64,000 nucleotides of DNA. It comes from Diplonema papillatum. Taxonomy: Eukaryota; Euglenozoa; Diplonemea; Diplonemida; Diplonemidae. Within the stretch, counting starts at the first letter, position 1. Every line of letters begins with the position of its first letter. The notes beneath the pieces were generated by a model. That model saw only the letters and a program-made list of their open reading frames with translations. It was not told the DNA's origin and searched no databases. The position numbers and the translations under genes are program-made. Shown here piece by piece: positions 1 through 12,425 of the stretch. The stretch is from NCBI GenBank assembly GCA_030068145.1, contig JAPJBO010000009.1, positions 558,001 through 622,000 on the forward strand, given 5' to 3'.

Positions 1-3000
1 CAAGCGACACACCACCTGCCCCACCCATCATCGAACTGGCTGAAGAACCATCCCGCGGAAGCGCAGGCGCAACCGTGCAGCCTGTCAGCCGCGCTGTGGC
101 GCTCGCAACTTCGCAGTTTCCCACAAGCGACCCACTACCTGCCCCACATGCCAGTGAACTGGCTGAAAACCCATCCTGCCGAAGCGCCGGCGCAACCGTG
201 CAGTCTGTCAGCCGCGCCGTGACACCCGCTGGCTCACAGTTTCCCTCAGGCGGCACACAACCTGTCACGCCTGCCATTACAGTGACTGAAAAACCATTCC
301 GCAGAAGCGCCGGCACAACCGTGCAGCCCACCAGCCACGCAAGCAACACACAACCTGCCCCACCAGCCGAACGGTCATCCCGCAGCACCGCCAGTGCTGT
401 CGTGCCGTCGGCTGTCGTGCCGTTCGACGACGCCACGTGTCAACAGAAGCCGGTCTCCCCGCTCGCCGGCTCCCCGGCCACCTCGTTGGATTCCCCAGCG
501 CGCTCGGTGCGTAACGCCCGCCCACGTGGCGGGCCTGCCGAGGAGCGACGCTCCCTCGCGTCGTCAAGCAGCGCCCGGCAACAAACCATCGACGGCCTCC
601 AGGGTTCTTGCGTCGCGCCCGCTTCGGTGAACTGCACCGGTGACGAGCCGCCTGGGGCTTCGCAACCCAACGGCCGCGCACTCCCATTTTGCGCTCCGCA
701 GCAAGCCAACGAGCACGTCGCAAGCCCTATTCGCTCGGTGGAGCTCTCGCGTCCCACGGCAGAAGAGAACCCACGCCCGCATGGTACTTCGCTTGCTTCG
801 GTGAATCGCGCTGGCGGATCGTCTTGTGACTTGCAGCGAAACACCCGCGCGTTGCCAACTACCGCGCAGCAAGCCATCGAGCACTCCACAACCCCTGTTC
901 CTTCGGCAGAGCCGTCGTGTCCTGTGGTAGAAGATAACCCACGCCCGCATGGCACTTCGCTTGCTTCGGTGAATCGCGCTGACGACGGGTCGCCTTGTGA
1001 CTTGCAACGAAACATTCGTGCATTGCCAACCGTGCAACACTCCACAACCCCTGTTCCTTCGGCAGAGCCGTCGTGTCCTACGGACGAGAACACACGCCCG
1101 CCTGGTACTTCGCTTGCTTCGGCGAATCGTACCAATGACGCGGCACTTCGTAGAAACGCACGCGCATTGCCAACTAGCGTGCAACAAACCATCGAGCATA
1201 GCGTTCCTTCGGTAGAGCTCTCGAGCTCTACGGTCGGAGAGAATCCACGCCCGTATGGTACTTCACACACCTCGGTGAATCGCACAGACTACGCATCGCC
1301 GTGTGACTTGCAACGAAACGCCCGTGCACTGCCGAGGAACGTGCAGCTAACCATCGAGCACGTAACTCCTGTTGGTTCGACAGAGCTCTCGTTTCCTACG
1401 GTAGACGAGATCCGAGGTCCCCATGGTACTTCGCTGGCTTCGGCGAACCGCACTGGCGACGCATCGCCTTGTAGCTCGGGACAGGGCCCGTGCCCTGAGG
1501 TAAAAGAGAACTCGGACTCGCAAGGCCAGCGGCCCGACGTGAAAGACCGCCCGGCCACCGAGCACCTTCGAGGGCCTTGTGGCCCGCCCGACAGCCACAC
1601 GGTCACGCCCGCTAATTCGCCGACTCCCGCAAGTGATGCACCTCGGCTTAGAGGTACTCGTCTGCCGACACGTAACCAAGCCAGGACAAGTGCTGTGCAA
1701 CCCAACGACCCGGAACACTCGCCGATGCCCGCATCGACTGAGATGTCCTCTCGCACAGCGTCCGATCGCAGCCAAGGAGCGAACACAGGCTCACAAAGTG
1801 CCACGCAGACCCCGCCGGCGATGGCTTCACCTGGTGAAGAAGACCGCATGCGCCTAACCATTGAGCAACGTCAGGCGGCTTGTTCCCTGCCGAACAACCA
1901 CCGCACAACAGAAGCGGAAGACCGATCAAGGCTCCACACCAGTGAGCGTCTTCAGGAGCCTCGCGGCTTGCGAAACAGCTGCATAGTCACGCCTGACAAT
2001 TCGCTGGTTTTTACAAGCGATGCACCTCGTGTCTCAACTGTCATGCAGACGCCGACACCGGTGATGCTTGAAGATACTCGTGCGCCTACGGGCGGAAACC
2101 GAACCAGGACCAGTGCCATACAACCCAATGCCTCGGAACACATCGCTACCCGTGGTTGCTCACCGATGCCCATGCCGAGTGAAATGTCCTGTGGGACAAC
2201 AGCGTATGAACGCACGCAGGAATCGAACGCGGACTCTCAGAGTGCCACGCAGGCCCCACCGACAACGTCCACAGCAGATGGGTCAGATGGTGACGACCGC
2301 TCAATGAACCACGCCACAGAGCACGTTCAAGAGCCATTTGGGTTGCCCAACAGCCACACCGTCACTCCAGCCAATTCGCTGATTCCCACAAGCGACGCAT
2401 CTCATGTCTCCACGGTGGTGCAGACGCCGACACCGGTGATAATTGAAGCTCCTTTGCCACCACGCGGCAGCCAAACCAGGACCAGTGCCATGCAACCCAC
2501 CGACTTGGAGCACGTCGAAAGTTCAGTTTGCTCACCGATGCTGAGTGAAAATTCCTGTGACACAGCAACGTCTGGATGCTCGCAAGAAGCGAACGCAGGC
2601 CCGCACGAGCTACCACTTGCAAGGCGCACAATGGCAAATGAGCTCGATAAAGGAGACAGCTCAAGGCACCACACCATGGAGCATGTTCACAAGCCTCGTG
2701 GCCACACTGTCACGCCTGCCAATTCGCTGATTCCCACGAGCGGTGCACCTCTTGACTCAACGCTGCTTGAAGGTACTCGTGTGCCAACTCACGGGGACCA
2801 ACCCAGGACCAGTGCCGTGCAACCCGACACGCTACCTGTTTCCTCACAGGTGCCCGTGTCGAGTGCAGTGTCCCGTGGCACAGCAGCGTCTGGACGCAAA
2901 CAAGAAGCGAACGCAGGCTCGCACAAGGCACCACTTGCAAAGCGCACAATGGCAAATGAGCTCGATGAAGGAGACAGCTCAAGGCACCACAGCTCCGAGC

Positions 3001-6000
3001 CCGATCACAAGCCTCGTGGCCACACTGTCACGCCTGCCACGAGCGGTGCACCTCATGACTCAACGCTGCTTGACGGTACTCGTGTGCCAACTCGCGGAGA
3101 CCGAACCAGGACCAGTGCCGTGCAACCCGACGCGCTACCTGTTTCCTCGCAGGTGCCCGTGTCGAGTGCAGTGTCCCGTGGCACAGCAGCGTCTGGACGC
3201 AAACAAGAAGCGAACGCAGGCTCGCACAAGGCACCACTTGCAAAGCGCACAATGGCAAATGAGCTCGATGAAGGAGACAGCTCAAGGCACCACACCTCCG
3301 ACCCCGATCACAAGCCTCGTGGCCACACTGTCACGCCTGCCAATTCGCTGATTCCCACGAGCGGTGCACCTCTTGACTCAACGCTGCTTGAAGGTACTCG
3401 TGTGCCAACTCACGGGGACCAACCCAGGACCAGTGCCGTGCAACCCGACACGCTACCTGTTTCCTCACAGGTGCCCGTGTCGAGTGCAGTGTCCCGTGGC
3501 ACAGCAGCGTCTGGACGCAAACAAGAAGCGAACGCAGGCTCGCACAAGGCACCACCTGCAAGGCGCACAATGGCAAATGAGCTCGATGAAGGAGACAGCT
3601 CAAGGCACCACAGCTCCGAGCCCGATCACAAGCCTCGTGGCCACACTGTCACGCCTGCCAATTCCCTGATTCCCACGAGCGGTGCACCTCATGACTCAAC
3701 GGTCACACCGGTGCTGCTTGAAGGTACTCGTGTGCCAACTCGCGGAGACCGAACCAGGACCAGTGCCGCGCAACCCGACGCACCACCTGTTTCCCCACAG
3801 GTGCCCGTGTCGAGTGCAGTGTCCTGTGGCGCAGCAGCGTCTGAACTTACGCCAGAAGCTGCTGCAGGCACGCATGCCTCCGCGCGGGCTTCGCCGAAAT
3901 CTTCCACGGCAAGCAAGCCGGAAGGAGACCGCTCAGGGCGGGGCACCATCGCGAGCCCGCAGCAGCCGCGTGGCCTACCAAACAGCCACACTGCCACACC
4001 TGCCAATACATTGAATGGAAGAAGCTGTGCACCTTCTGGCCAAACCGCAGTGCTGACCCCGGTGGTGCGCGGAAGCCAAGCAACCAGTACCGTTGACATG
4101 CAACCCGAGGACTCCGATTTAGCCGCAACTCCTGCTTGCTCACCGATTCGTGCACCGAGTGAAGTGTCTTGCGACACGGCAACCTCTGACCTCTCGGTGT
4201 TGCGTGACAGCAGCGATCCTCGTGGGACAGGACGCACGCAGGCCGGACAGCACTCTTGTCCTGAGGAAGAATCAAACGCCACGGCTGGGGCGAAGATGGC
4301 ACGCAACACACTGCAAACCACACCCACTGTGCATCGCCAAGAGCCCCGGAGCCCACCAGCCAGCCGTCCTATACCTTCCGTTGTCCCCACAGACCACTCA
4401 GGCGTAAGACCTAGCCGTGACAAATCCTCAACCGATGCAGTGCAGCCCACCCGCGGCCTGCGAAACAGCAACGCCACATCTGTGATTTCATTGATTCCAA
4501 GGAGCGACGCACCTCGTGTCCCAACGCTTGAAAGCACAACTTGTGAAAGCCAAGCAACCAGGTCCCGCGGCATGCAACCCGATGACTCCGGTTCAGTCAC
4601 AACCCCTGCTTGCTCGCCTGTTCATGCTCCAGTAGCCTCTGGCCTCTCGGTGTTGCACGACAGCAGCGAAGGACACACACACGCCGGACAATCAACACCG
4701 AACGACACCACGGCAGGGGTGAAGAAAGCACGAAACACACTGCAGCTCACACCCATTGAGCATCGCCACGAGCCCGGTAGCCCGCCAGCCAGCCGTCCAA
4801 TCGCTTCCGTTGTCCCCACCGACCACTCAGACGCAAGACCTAGCAGCAGCACATCCTCATGCGATGCAGTGCAGCCCACCATCGGTCACCTGCAAGAGCC
4901 TCGCGGCCTGCGAAACAGCAACACTGCCCCTCGTGTGAATTCCCTGATTCCGACGAGTGATGCATTTCCTGTTCCAACGGCAAATCTTGAAGGCACTGGC
5001 TCGCCGACTCACGAAAACCAAGCAATCAGGGCCAGTGGCATGCAACCCGATGATTCCGATTCACTCGCAACCCCTGCTTGCTCACCTGTTCATGCACCGA
5101 GTGAAGTGTCTTGCGACACAGCAACCTCTGGCCTCTCAGGGTTGCGTGACTGCAGCAATCTCCTTGCAACAGGACGCACGCAGGCCGAACAAAGCTCTTG
5201 TCCTACGGAAGAAGCAACACCGAACGACACCATGGCTAGGGCGAAGCACGCACGAACCACGCTGCAAACCACACCCACTGAGCATCATCAACAGCCGCAG
5301 AGCCCACCAGACCACTCGAGACCTAGTAGTAGCACATCCACATGTGATGCAGTGCAGCCTACCATCGATGGCCTGCAAAAAACCAACACCGCCACGCCCG
5401 CGAATTCACTGATTTCGAGGAGGGATGCACCTCGTGTCCCAACGGCAATTGTTGGAAGCACTAATGCGCCGACTCATGAGGCCCAAACAACCAAGGCCGG
5501 CGACATGCAACCCGGGGGGTCCGATTTAGTCGCAACCCCTGTTTGCTCACCGATTCATGCGCCGAGTGAAGTGTCTTGCGACACTGCAACCACTGGCAGC
5601 TCGGTGTTGTGTGGCAGCGATCCTGTTGGAAAAAGCTGCACGCAGGTCGGACAGCACTCCTGTCCTGAGGAAGAATCAACGCCGAACGACACCACAGCTG
5701 GGGCGAAGATGGCACGAAACCCACTGCAACCCACACCCATTGTGCATCGTCAAGAGCCCCGTGGCCGTCCTATCGCTTCCGTTATCTCCGCAGACCACTC
5801 AGGCGTAAGAAAAGCCAGCAGTAGCACATCCTCACGCGATAGTCATTTCCGGACGACACACGAAGTCGGAGAGTACACTACTGGTCACGTGGCACCCCAT
5901 TCGTCGGTCGCCGACAGCATTGAGCCGTCGACCGCGGCAGCCGCTCAATCAGGAAAGGAGCCGCAATGCGATGGAGTACCAGCGAACTGTGTCTCTGCCC

Positions 6001-9000
6001 CCTTGCTCAAAACACACGAAGTCGCAGACTACGCTGGTGGTCACGCGGCACCCCATTCGTCAATCGCCGACAGCATTGAGCCGTCGTCCGCGGCAGCCAT
6101 TCAATCAGGAAAGGAGCCGCAATGCGATGAAGTACCAGCAAGCTGTGTCTCTGCCCCCTTGCTCAAAACACACGAAGTCGCAGACTACGCTGGTGGTCAC
6201 GCGGCACCCCATTCGTCAATCGCCGACAGCATTGAGCCGTCGTCCGCGGCAGCCATTCAAACAGGAAAGGACACGCAATGCGATGACGTGCCAGCGAGAG
6301 TCAAACCGCACAAAGCCGCAGAGTACACTGAAGTGCACAAGGCACCCCATTCGTCGGTCGCCGACAGCATTGAGCCGTCCACCGCGGCAGCCGTTCAATC
6401 AGGAAAGGAGCCGCAATGCGATGGAGTACCAGCGAACTGTGTCTCTGCCCCCTTGCTCAAAACACACGAAGTCGCAGACTACGCTGGTGGTCACGCGGCA
6501 CCCCATTCGTCAATCGCCGACAGCATTGAGCCGTCGTCCGCGGCAGCCATTCAAACAGGAAAGGACACGCAATGCGATGACGTGCCAGCGAGAGTCAAAC
6601 TACACAAAGTCGCAGAGTACACTGAAGTCCACAAGGCACCCCATTCGTCGCTCGCAGGAAGCACTGAGCCGTTCGCCAATTCCGGGAATCAAACAGTGGA
6701 AGTCAACACGCAGGTGCCAACGAGCCGTGTCTCTGACCGTTCGCTGAAAACACATGAATTCTCAGAGTACACGGACGGTCACGTGGCACCCCATTCATCA
6801 ATCGCCGATAGCATTGGACCAGCCTTTGAGGCAGCCATTCAAGCAGGAAAGGCCTCGCAATGCGGAGAAGCGCCACCTAGCTGTGTATCCAGCCGTTTGC
6901 TGAAACCCCATACAGTCACAGAGTACACTGAAGGCAACTTGGCTCCCCATTCGTCGCTCGCAGGAAGCATTGAGTCGTCATCCAATTTAGGCACACACGC
7001 AATGGAAAACCACGCACAGTGCGAAGAAGTGCCAACTAGCTGTGTCTCTGACCATTTGCTGCAAAACGCAAAGTACACTGACGGTCATGTGGCACCCCAT
7101 TCGTCGATCGCCAGCATGGCACCGTCTTTTGAGGCAGCCCAAGCGGAAGGAAAGGACTCGCAATGCAAAGGAGTGCCATCAAGCTGTGTATCTAGCTACT
7201 TGCAGAAAACACACGAGACCGCAGAGTACACCAAAGCCCACAAAGCACCCCCTTCGTCGATCGTCGGCAGCGTTGAACCGTCAGCTAGTTTAGGCATAAA
7301 AGCAAAGAAAAGCAGCGTGCAGGTGCCAACGAACCGTGTCTCTGACCATTTGCCACAAGCACACGAAGTCACAGAGTGCACTGACGGTCACGTGGCACCC
7401 CATTCGTCGATTGCCGACAGCATCGAACCGTCCTTTGAGGCAGCCATCCAAGCAGGAAAAGGCTCGCAATGCGAAGCAGGGCCACCAAGCTGTGTATCTA
7501 GCCATTTGCTGAAAACATGCAGAGCCGCAGAGTACACTCGAGGTCACGTTGCACCCCCCCATTCGTCGATCGCCGACAGCATCGCGCCGTCTTCCGAGTC
7601 GGCCATTCAAGCTGGAAAGGGCTCACAACGTGAAGAAGCTTCAGCAAGTTGTAGCTCTGGCTCTGTGCTGAGAACACAGGAAGTTGCTGGCAGCCGTGCG
7701 ACATCCCATTTCACGCTCGCAGGTAGCGCTGAACTGTCACCCAGTTTGGCCCTTCAGACAGGAAGCTCACAAAGTGAAGAGGAGCAGGGATCCTTGCGGC
7801 TGTCAGCAAGTTGCGTCTCTGATCAGTTGCTGGAAACACGCGGATTCTCCGAAAGCCCAGTATTGCCGCATTCGTCGCTCGCGGCTAGCGCTGAACAGAC
7901 CGCCGAGGCAGCCATCGAAGGACTCAGCCGGCCTGACCAAAACGAGCAACTACTGGTGACCCACGAGTGCAACGAAGGCAAGGTCACACCTCATTCGTCA
8001 CTTGTTGCTAGCGTAGAAAAGCTCGACAAGCCAGCCATCGAAGGTGGACCCATCCGGCCTTGCAAAACAGAGCAGCAAACTACGTATCCGTGCTCAAGTT
8101 GCGCCTCTGACCAGATCCTGGAGACCCACGAGTTCTCGACGTGCGACAAAGGCCAGAGTCCATCTAATTCGTCAAAGCTCGCCGCCAGCGCAGAAAACCT
8201 CGACCAGTCAGTCATCGAAGGAGGACCTTGCAAAACAGAGCAACACTATCCGCATCCGCGCCCAAGTTGCGCCTCTGAGCAGATCCTGGAGACCCGCGAG
8301 TTCTCGGCGTGTTCACCTCATTCGTCAACACTCGCCGTCAGCGCAGAAAAGCTTGTCCAGTCAGCCACCGAAGGAGGACCCACCCGGCCTTGCCAAACAG
8401 AGCAAGACTTTCCACATCCGCGCCCAAGCAGTCGCGCCCCCGGCGGGCTCTCGACGCGCACCGCCAGCGGCCACGTGGCGCCCCATGCGTCGCTCGCGTC
8501 CGCCCAAAGCGACGCTCCGGACCGGGCGCCGGCGGCCCGCGGGTTGTCAGCGCGCACCTTGTCTTCGCCCACCCGACGACGCGAGCGCAACCGAGCGCAG
8601 CTGTCCGGCAGCTATGCCCCTGAGTGGCGGTCAGACCTATCGGAGGGTGGGCCCGAGTGCCCGGAGAATCCGCTCCACCAGTTCTTCATGCCGACCCACG
8701 GCACTGTCCGGAAGAAGAAGAGTGCAGACGACCTGTCCAGGCAGAGTGCAGCGTCGCGAGACCGACAGCATTTTCCGCCGAATCCGCACGCCCAACCCAA
8801 CGCATCGCAACCCCCTTCCACGCGAAGAACCCCATCTGACTCGCTGGACAGCTGCCGCGGCAGCGTCTCATCGCAAGGCAGCCTTGCGCCGCAGCCGCAA
8901 CTCCCCCCCCGTTCTGCGCGGAGGGCCTCTCCGAACAGCTGCCGCAGCAGCGCTTCGTCGAGGGGCGGCTGCGAGCCGCCGCGGCAAGCCGGGCGCAAAA

Positions 9001-11441
9001 CTGCGTCCCTTCCGGGGGCCGCGCAGAAGGCCTTGCCTGCTGGTTCGCTCGACAGCTGTGGCAGCAAGGCTTCGTCGCAAGGCCTGGCCGGGCGCAGAAT
9101 TGTGTCCCTTCCCGGGTCCGTCCAGAGGGCCCTGCCCGACTCGCTCGAAGGCGGCCGCGGCAGCTTTGAGCCGACGCCGCCGGCCGGGCGCAAAATCGTG
9201 TCCCTTCCGCGTTCCGTGCAGATGGCCCTGTCTGGCTCGCTCGCCAGCTGCGGCAGCAGCGGCGCTCCTCCTCAACAAGGCCTGGCCGGGCGCAAAATCG
9301 TGTCCCTTCCGCTTTCCGTGCAGAAGGCCCTGTCTGGCTCGCTCGACAGCCGCGGCGGCAGCGCATCTCCGCAACAAGGCCTGGCTGGGCGCAAACACGT
9401 GCCCCTTCCCCGTTCCGCGCAGAAGTCCCCGTCTGGCTCGCTCGACAGCTGCGGCAGCGGCGCCTCGTCGCAAGGTGTGGCCGGGCGTAAATTCGTGTCC
9501 CTTCAACCTTCCGTGCGGAGGGCCCACTCAGGCTCTTTGCCAGGGAGGGATCGCTCGTTGCCACGGCACAATGCCGCGCCGAAGCCGCAGGTCCAGCGTG
9601 ACACTGCGTGCTGTCCTCCGGATGCCAGCTTCAGCAGCGCCCCCGCCTCTCAGCGGCGCCTGCCGCCGATGCCGCCGTGTTCTTCTTCCCCCGCTGTCAA
9701 CCCTGGCGACCTCTCGTGGTGGGGCGGCGCTTCGAGTTCTCCCGCGCTCACGTCCGGAAGGCAGGGCGGCGCTTCGAGTTCTCCCGCGCTCACGTCCGGA
9801 AGGCAGGGCGGCGCTTCGAGTTCTCCCGCGCTCACGTCCGGAAGGCAGGGCGGCGCCCCGCCCAGCGCGGTGCCGCTGCGCCGCAGCGAGCCGGCCCCCG
9901 CCGATGCCGAGGCCCCCGAAGCAGTAGTGGCGCGCAACCCCATCGCTGCGCTCTTCGCGCCGGCGGCTCCACCTGGGCGGGCCGTCTCGCGTGCGTGCTC
10001 GGCGTCGTCGGTCGCGTCAACCCGCTCCCAGGCAACACCGCGGGCCCCGCTGCACAGCGCGCAGCTGCATCGGGCAGGAGGGAGGGCTGAAGACTCGGTA
10101 ATCGACGTGAGGGACCCCGCGGCCGTGCAAGGTTCAGGCGAGGCAGGTCAACTGATCACCGAACCGAGCTCCTCTACGGACATCGAATACGTAAGTGTAG
10201 ACTCACGAGATTCCGTGGAAGCAACGACGGCTGTATCGTCAATCTTCACCGCGGGCGGTGAGCACGGTGAACACGATGACAGTGGGCACGCGGAATGTGG
10301 CGCAGGCTTGCAAGAATCCTTGCAAACAGACGCAGCTGCATTGAATCGCCCGGCAGAATCGCTTGCCACCGGCTCCATCGCAGCACAGGCGTCGCAACGA
10401 CAGACTGCCGCGGAGCCTTTAACAGGCCAGCCGCCCACGGCTTCACCGCACGCACGTCGGCAGCCTCTCGGCACCAAGGTCCGGCAGTCGAGAACGGATT
10501 CGAGCGAGCCGCACAGCGACCGCCCGCCGGTCAGAGCTGCCGAAGCGGGTGGCTGCTTGCCGCTGCAGGCGGGCGACACCGGGGCTGCATTTGCGTCTTC
10601 AGGCCAGGCGGTTGGACCGGTCACCGAATCAAGCTGCTCAACAGTCATCGAACACGGAAGTGTAGGCTCACAAGATTCCGTGGGAGCGACGACAGCTGCA
10701 TTGAACTGCCCGGCAGAGTCGCATGCCACCGGTTCCATCGCAGATCAGGTGTCGCAACGACAGACTGCCGTGGAGCCGATACCAAGCCAGCCACCCACGG
10801 CTTCACCGCTCCGCAGCACTCTCGGCGCGAAGGTTCGGCAGTCGAGAATGGACCCGAGCGAGCCGCACGGCGGCCGCCCGCCGATCGGAGGTGCCGAAGC
10901 CGGCGGCTGCTTGCCGCTGCAGGCGGGCGACACCGGGGCCCCGTTTTACAGCGTTGCGAGCCCTGCCGCCGCGCGCAGGACCGCGGCGTCGCCGCTCCGC
11001 AGCCTCGCAGCGACGCTGGTCTCGCCGGAAAGCCTGCGGCACGAGCTGTCGGGCATCCTGCCAAGTCCAGACGCGTGCCTCGCGTTCGGAAGGAAGATCG
11101 CGTCCCTATGGAGCGCGAAGCCCGGGACCATCCTCGACGAGTTGCTGGCGAATCTGACCGGGGCGAGCGGCGGAGCACCGGCGGTGGACAGGGTGCGGGC
11201 GGCCGCCGTGGGGCTGGCGCAGGGTCGCGGAGGGGAGCTGTGCGGGGTGGAGCTGTTTGCGCTGCACTTGTACACGCTCGCGGCGCCGGACGTTGACGCG
11301 TTGCTCGGGTTCGACGCGGTGCCCGCGTACGGCGGGGAGGAGTGGAGCGAGTATTCGAGCGTCAACCCCGCCGTCTTCAGGGTCATCAACTGGGCCCTGC
11401 GCACGGCGTACGAGCAAGACGAAACGTGGCCCGTCGTGGAG
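1..11441 (+). CDS. Giant repetitive protein, exon 1 (5' end outside window); C-terminus is the N-terminal half of an ADP-ribosyltransferase domain
   Basis: The frame (codons starting at base 3) is already open at the left edge, so the true start lies upstream. The exon encodes about 3,813 residues, mostly Ser/Thr/Pro/Ala-rich tandem repeats: degenerate 50-57-residue units early on, near-identical 101-106-residue units (bases 2701-3640 and flanks), about 52-residue units rich in APHSSIADSIEP (5850-7560), KIVSLP-containing units (8995-9500) and a 14-residue unit in three to four copies (9724-9850). The last ~95 residues (11160-11441) are different: globular, with LYTL and VFRVINWALR motifs. These match the N-terminal helical part of R-S-E mono-ADP-ribosyltransferases, where an LYT motif is followed by N-x-x-LR. 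The rest of that domain lies at 12426 onward, so I end the exon at a GAG|GTTTGC donor (phase 0). If unspliced, the frame would stop at 11549. Repeats suggest a long disordered, possibly surface or secreted protein; location is not shown. Confidence 0.72.
2701..3640 (+). repeat. 303/318-bp coding tandem repeat
   Basis: The landmark GCCACACTGTCACGCC starts at 2701, 3019, 3322 and 3640, giving 318-, 303- and 318-bp units that are nearly identical in nucleotides. The 303-bp unit lacks five codons. Degenerate relatives extend from about 1580 to 5800. Confidence 0.88.
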
Positions 11442-12425
11442 GTTTGCGGTTTCTTTCAGCAACCTTTCTTTTACGATCACCAGTTTGGTGTCTTGCGACC
11501 GCAGTTTGTTTGGGAAGACATTTCTGACGCGCTTCATCGCTTAAGTTGAAGGAAAATACGCCTACCCTACCTCGCTCTCTTTTCCAGGGTGCTCAACGCA
11601 GTGTTTTTTGTCGAGCCGCGTTGCAAACCGAAAGAAGAAGTGATTACGAGTTACAGAGAAGGGAGAAACACAGGGTAGATCTGGGCTTGGAGGGGGTACC
11701 TGGCTGTAGCCTGGCTTTATTCTGAGTGTGGGACAACTCTATCCTACCATAGCCTGGCTTTTTGTCCGACAACAAACAACCTGACTTGTATTCGAGAGGC
11801 CCGACAGTAGTCTGGCCTTTGCCTGACCGGCTTCTTGCTGGCTGGCGGTGTTCTTACTACACCTGACCGCGACTGAAAACTGGGATTTGGGCTCAGCGGA
11901 TCAACTTATATAGCCTCCCCCTACTCTTGTTGTCGCTTTACTTATCCAATGATGGGAAGACGGCAGCTGTTCCCTTGTGGGGTTAGGATCTTCGGATTCG
12001 CAATGTTTCAGTGTGTGGAAGTTCAAGAGAAATATGCCCCTTTCTCGCCCCCCTCCCAAGCCAAGGTCGCAGGAGTCTTTTTTGGCTAGCCAAAGAGAGT
12101 AAAAGAGTGAAAGTAAAGTGACAGTACTTACAGTAGTGAGTAGAGAAGAGAACGAGTGTAAAAGAACGGAGGCAGCACAGACTACCAGACCAGCGGAGGC
12201 CGCCGCAAAAAGGATTTTTCCCTTTTCCTTATCCCTCAAAACCAGCACCAATAACAACGACCTCCCAAGCCAAGGGTTCTTCAAAGGTCGGCCCCCTGAT
12301 GCCCCTGGTCCAAAAAGGAGGAAAAAGACTGTACAGCGACCTCGGTTGGCGTCGACAACACAGAACAAGAACGACCAAACCGACGGACAACACCACCAAA
12401 GAAGAAGCCAACACGCAACACACAG
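11442..12425 (+). other. Proposed intron inside the ADP-ribosyltransferase domain
   Basis: The 984-bp sequence begins GTTTGC and ends CACACAG, phase 0 on both sides. It is much less GC-rich than the flanking exons, holds no plausible coding region, and has several loosely repeated GCCTGGC/CCTGAC motifs at 11700-11870. Bases 11924-12001 carry an antisense copy of a repeat (R2) also found just upstream of the vasohibin-like gene. The acceptor lacks a strong pyrimidine tract, as does the acceptor at 61491. cDNA would settle the exact borders. Confidence 0.6.
11924..12001 (-). repeat. Dispersed repeat R2, antisense copy
   Basis: Its reverse complement matches 32191-32270 over about 75 bp with few differences; shared blocks include TTGTCGCTTTACTTA and GGGAAGACGGCAGCTG. 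Similarity stops on both sides. One copy is in an intron, the other in the probable 5' leader of another gene. Confidence 0.7.

Noticed and set aside
8044..9927. A 627-codon Arg/Pro-rich frame overlapping the giant gene in another frame, and several long antisense frames in it
   Set aside because: They are shadows of a GC-rich repetitive exon; composition is that expected from frame-shifting Ser/Ala/Pro codons.
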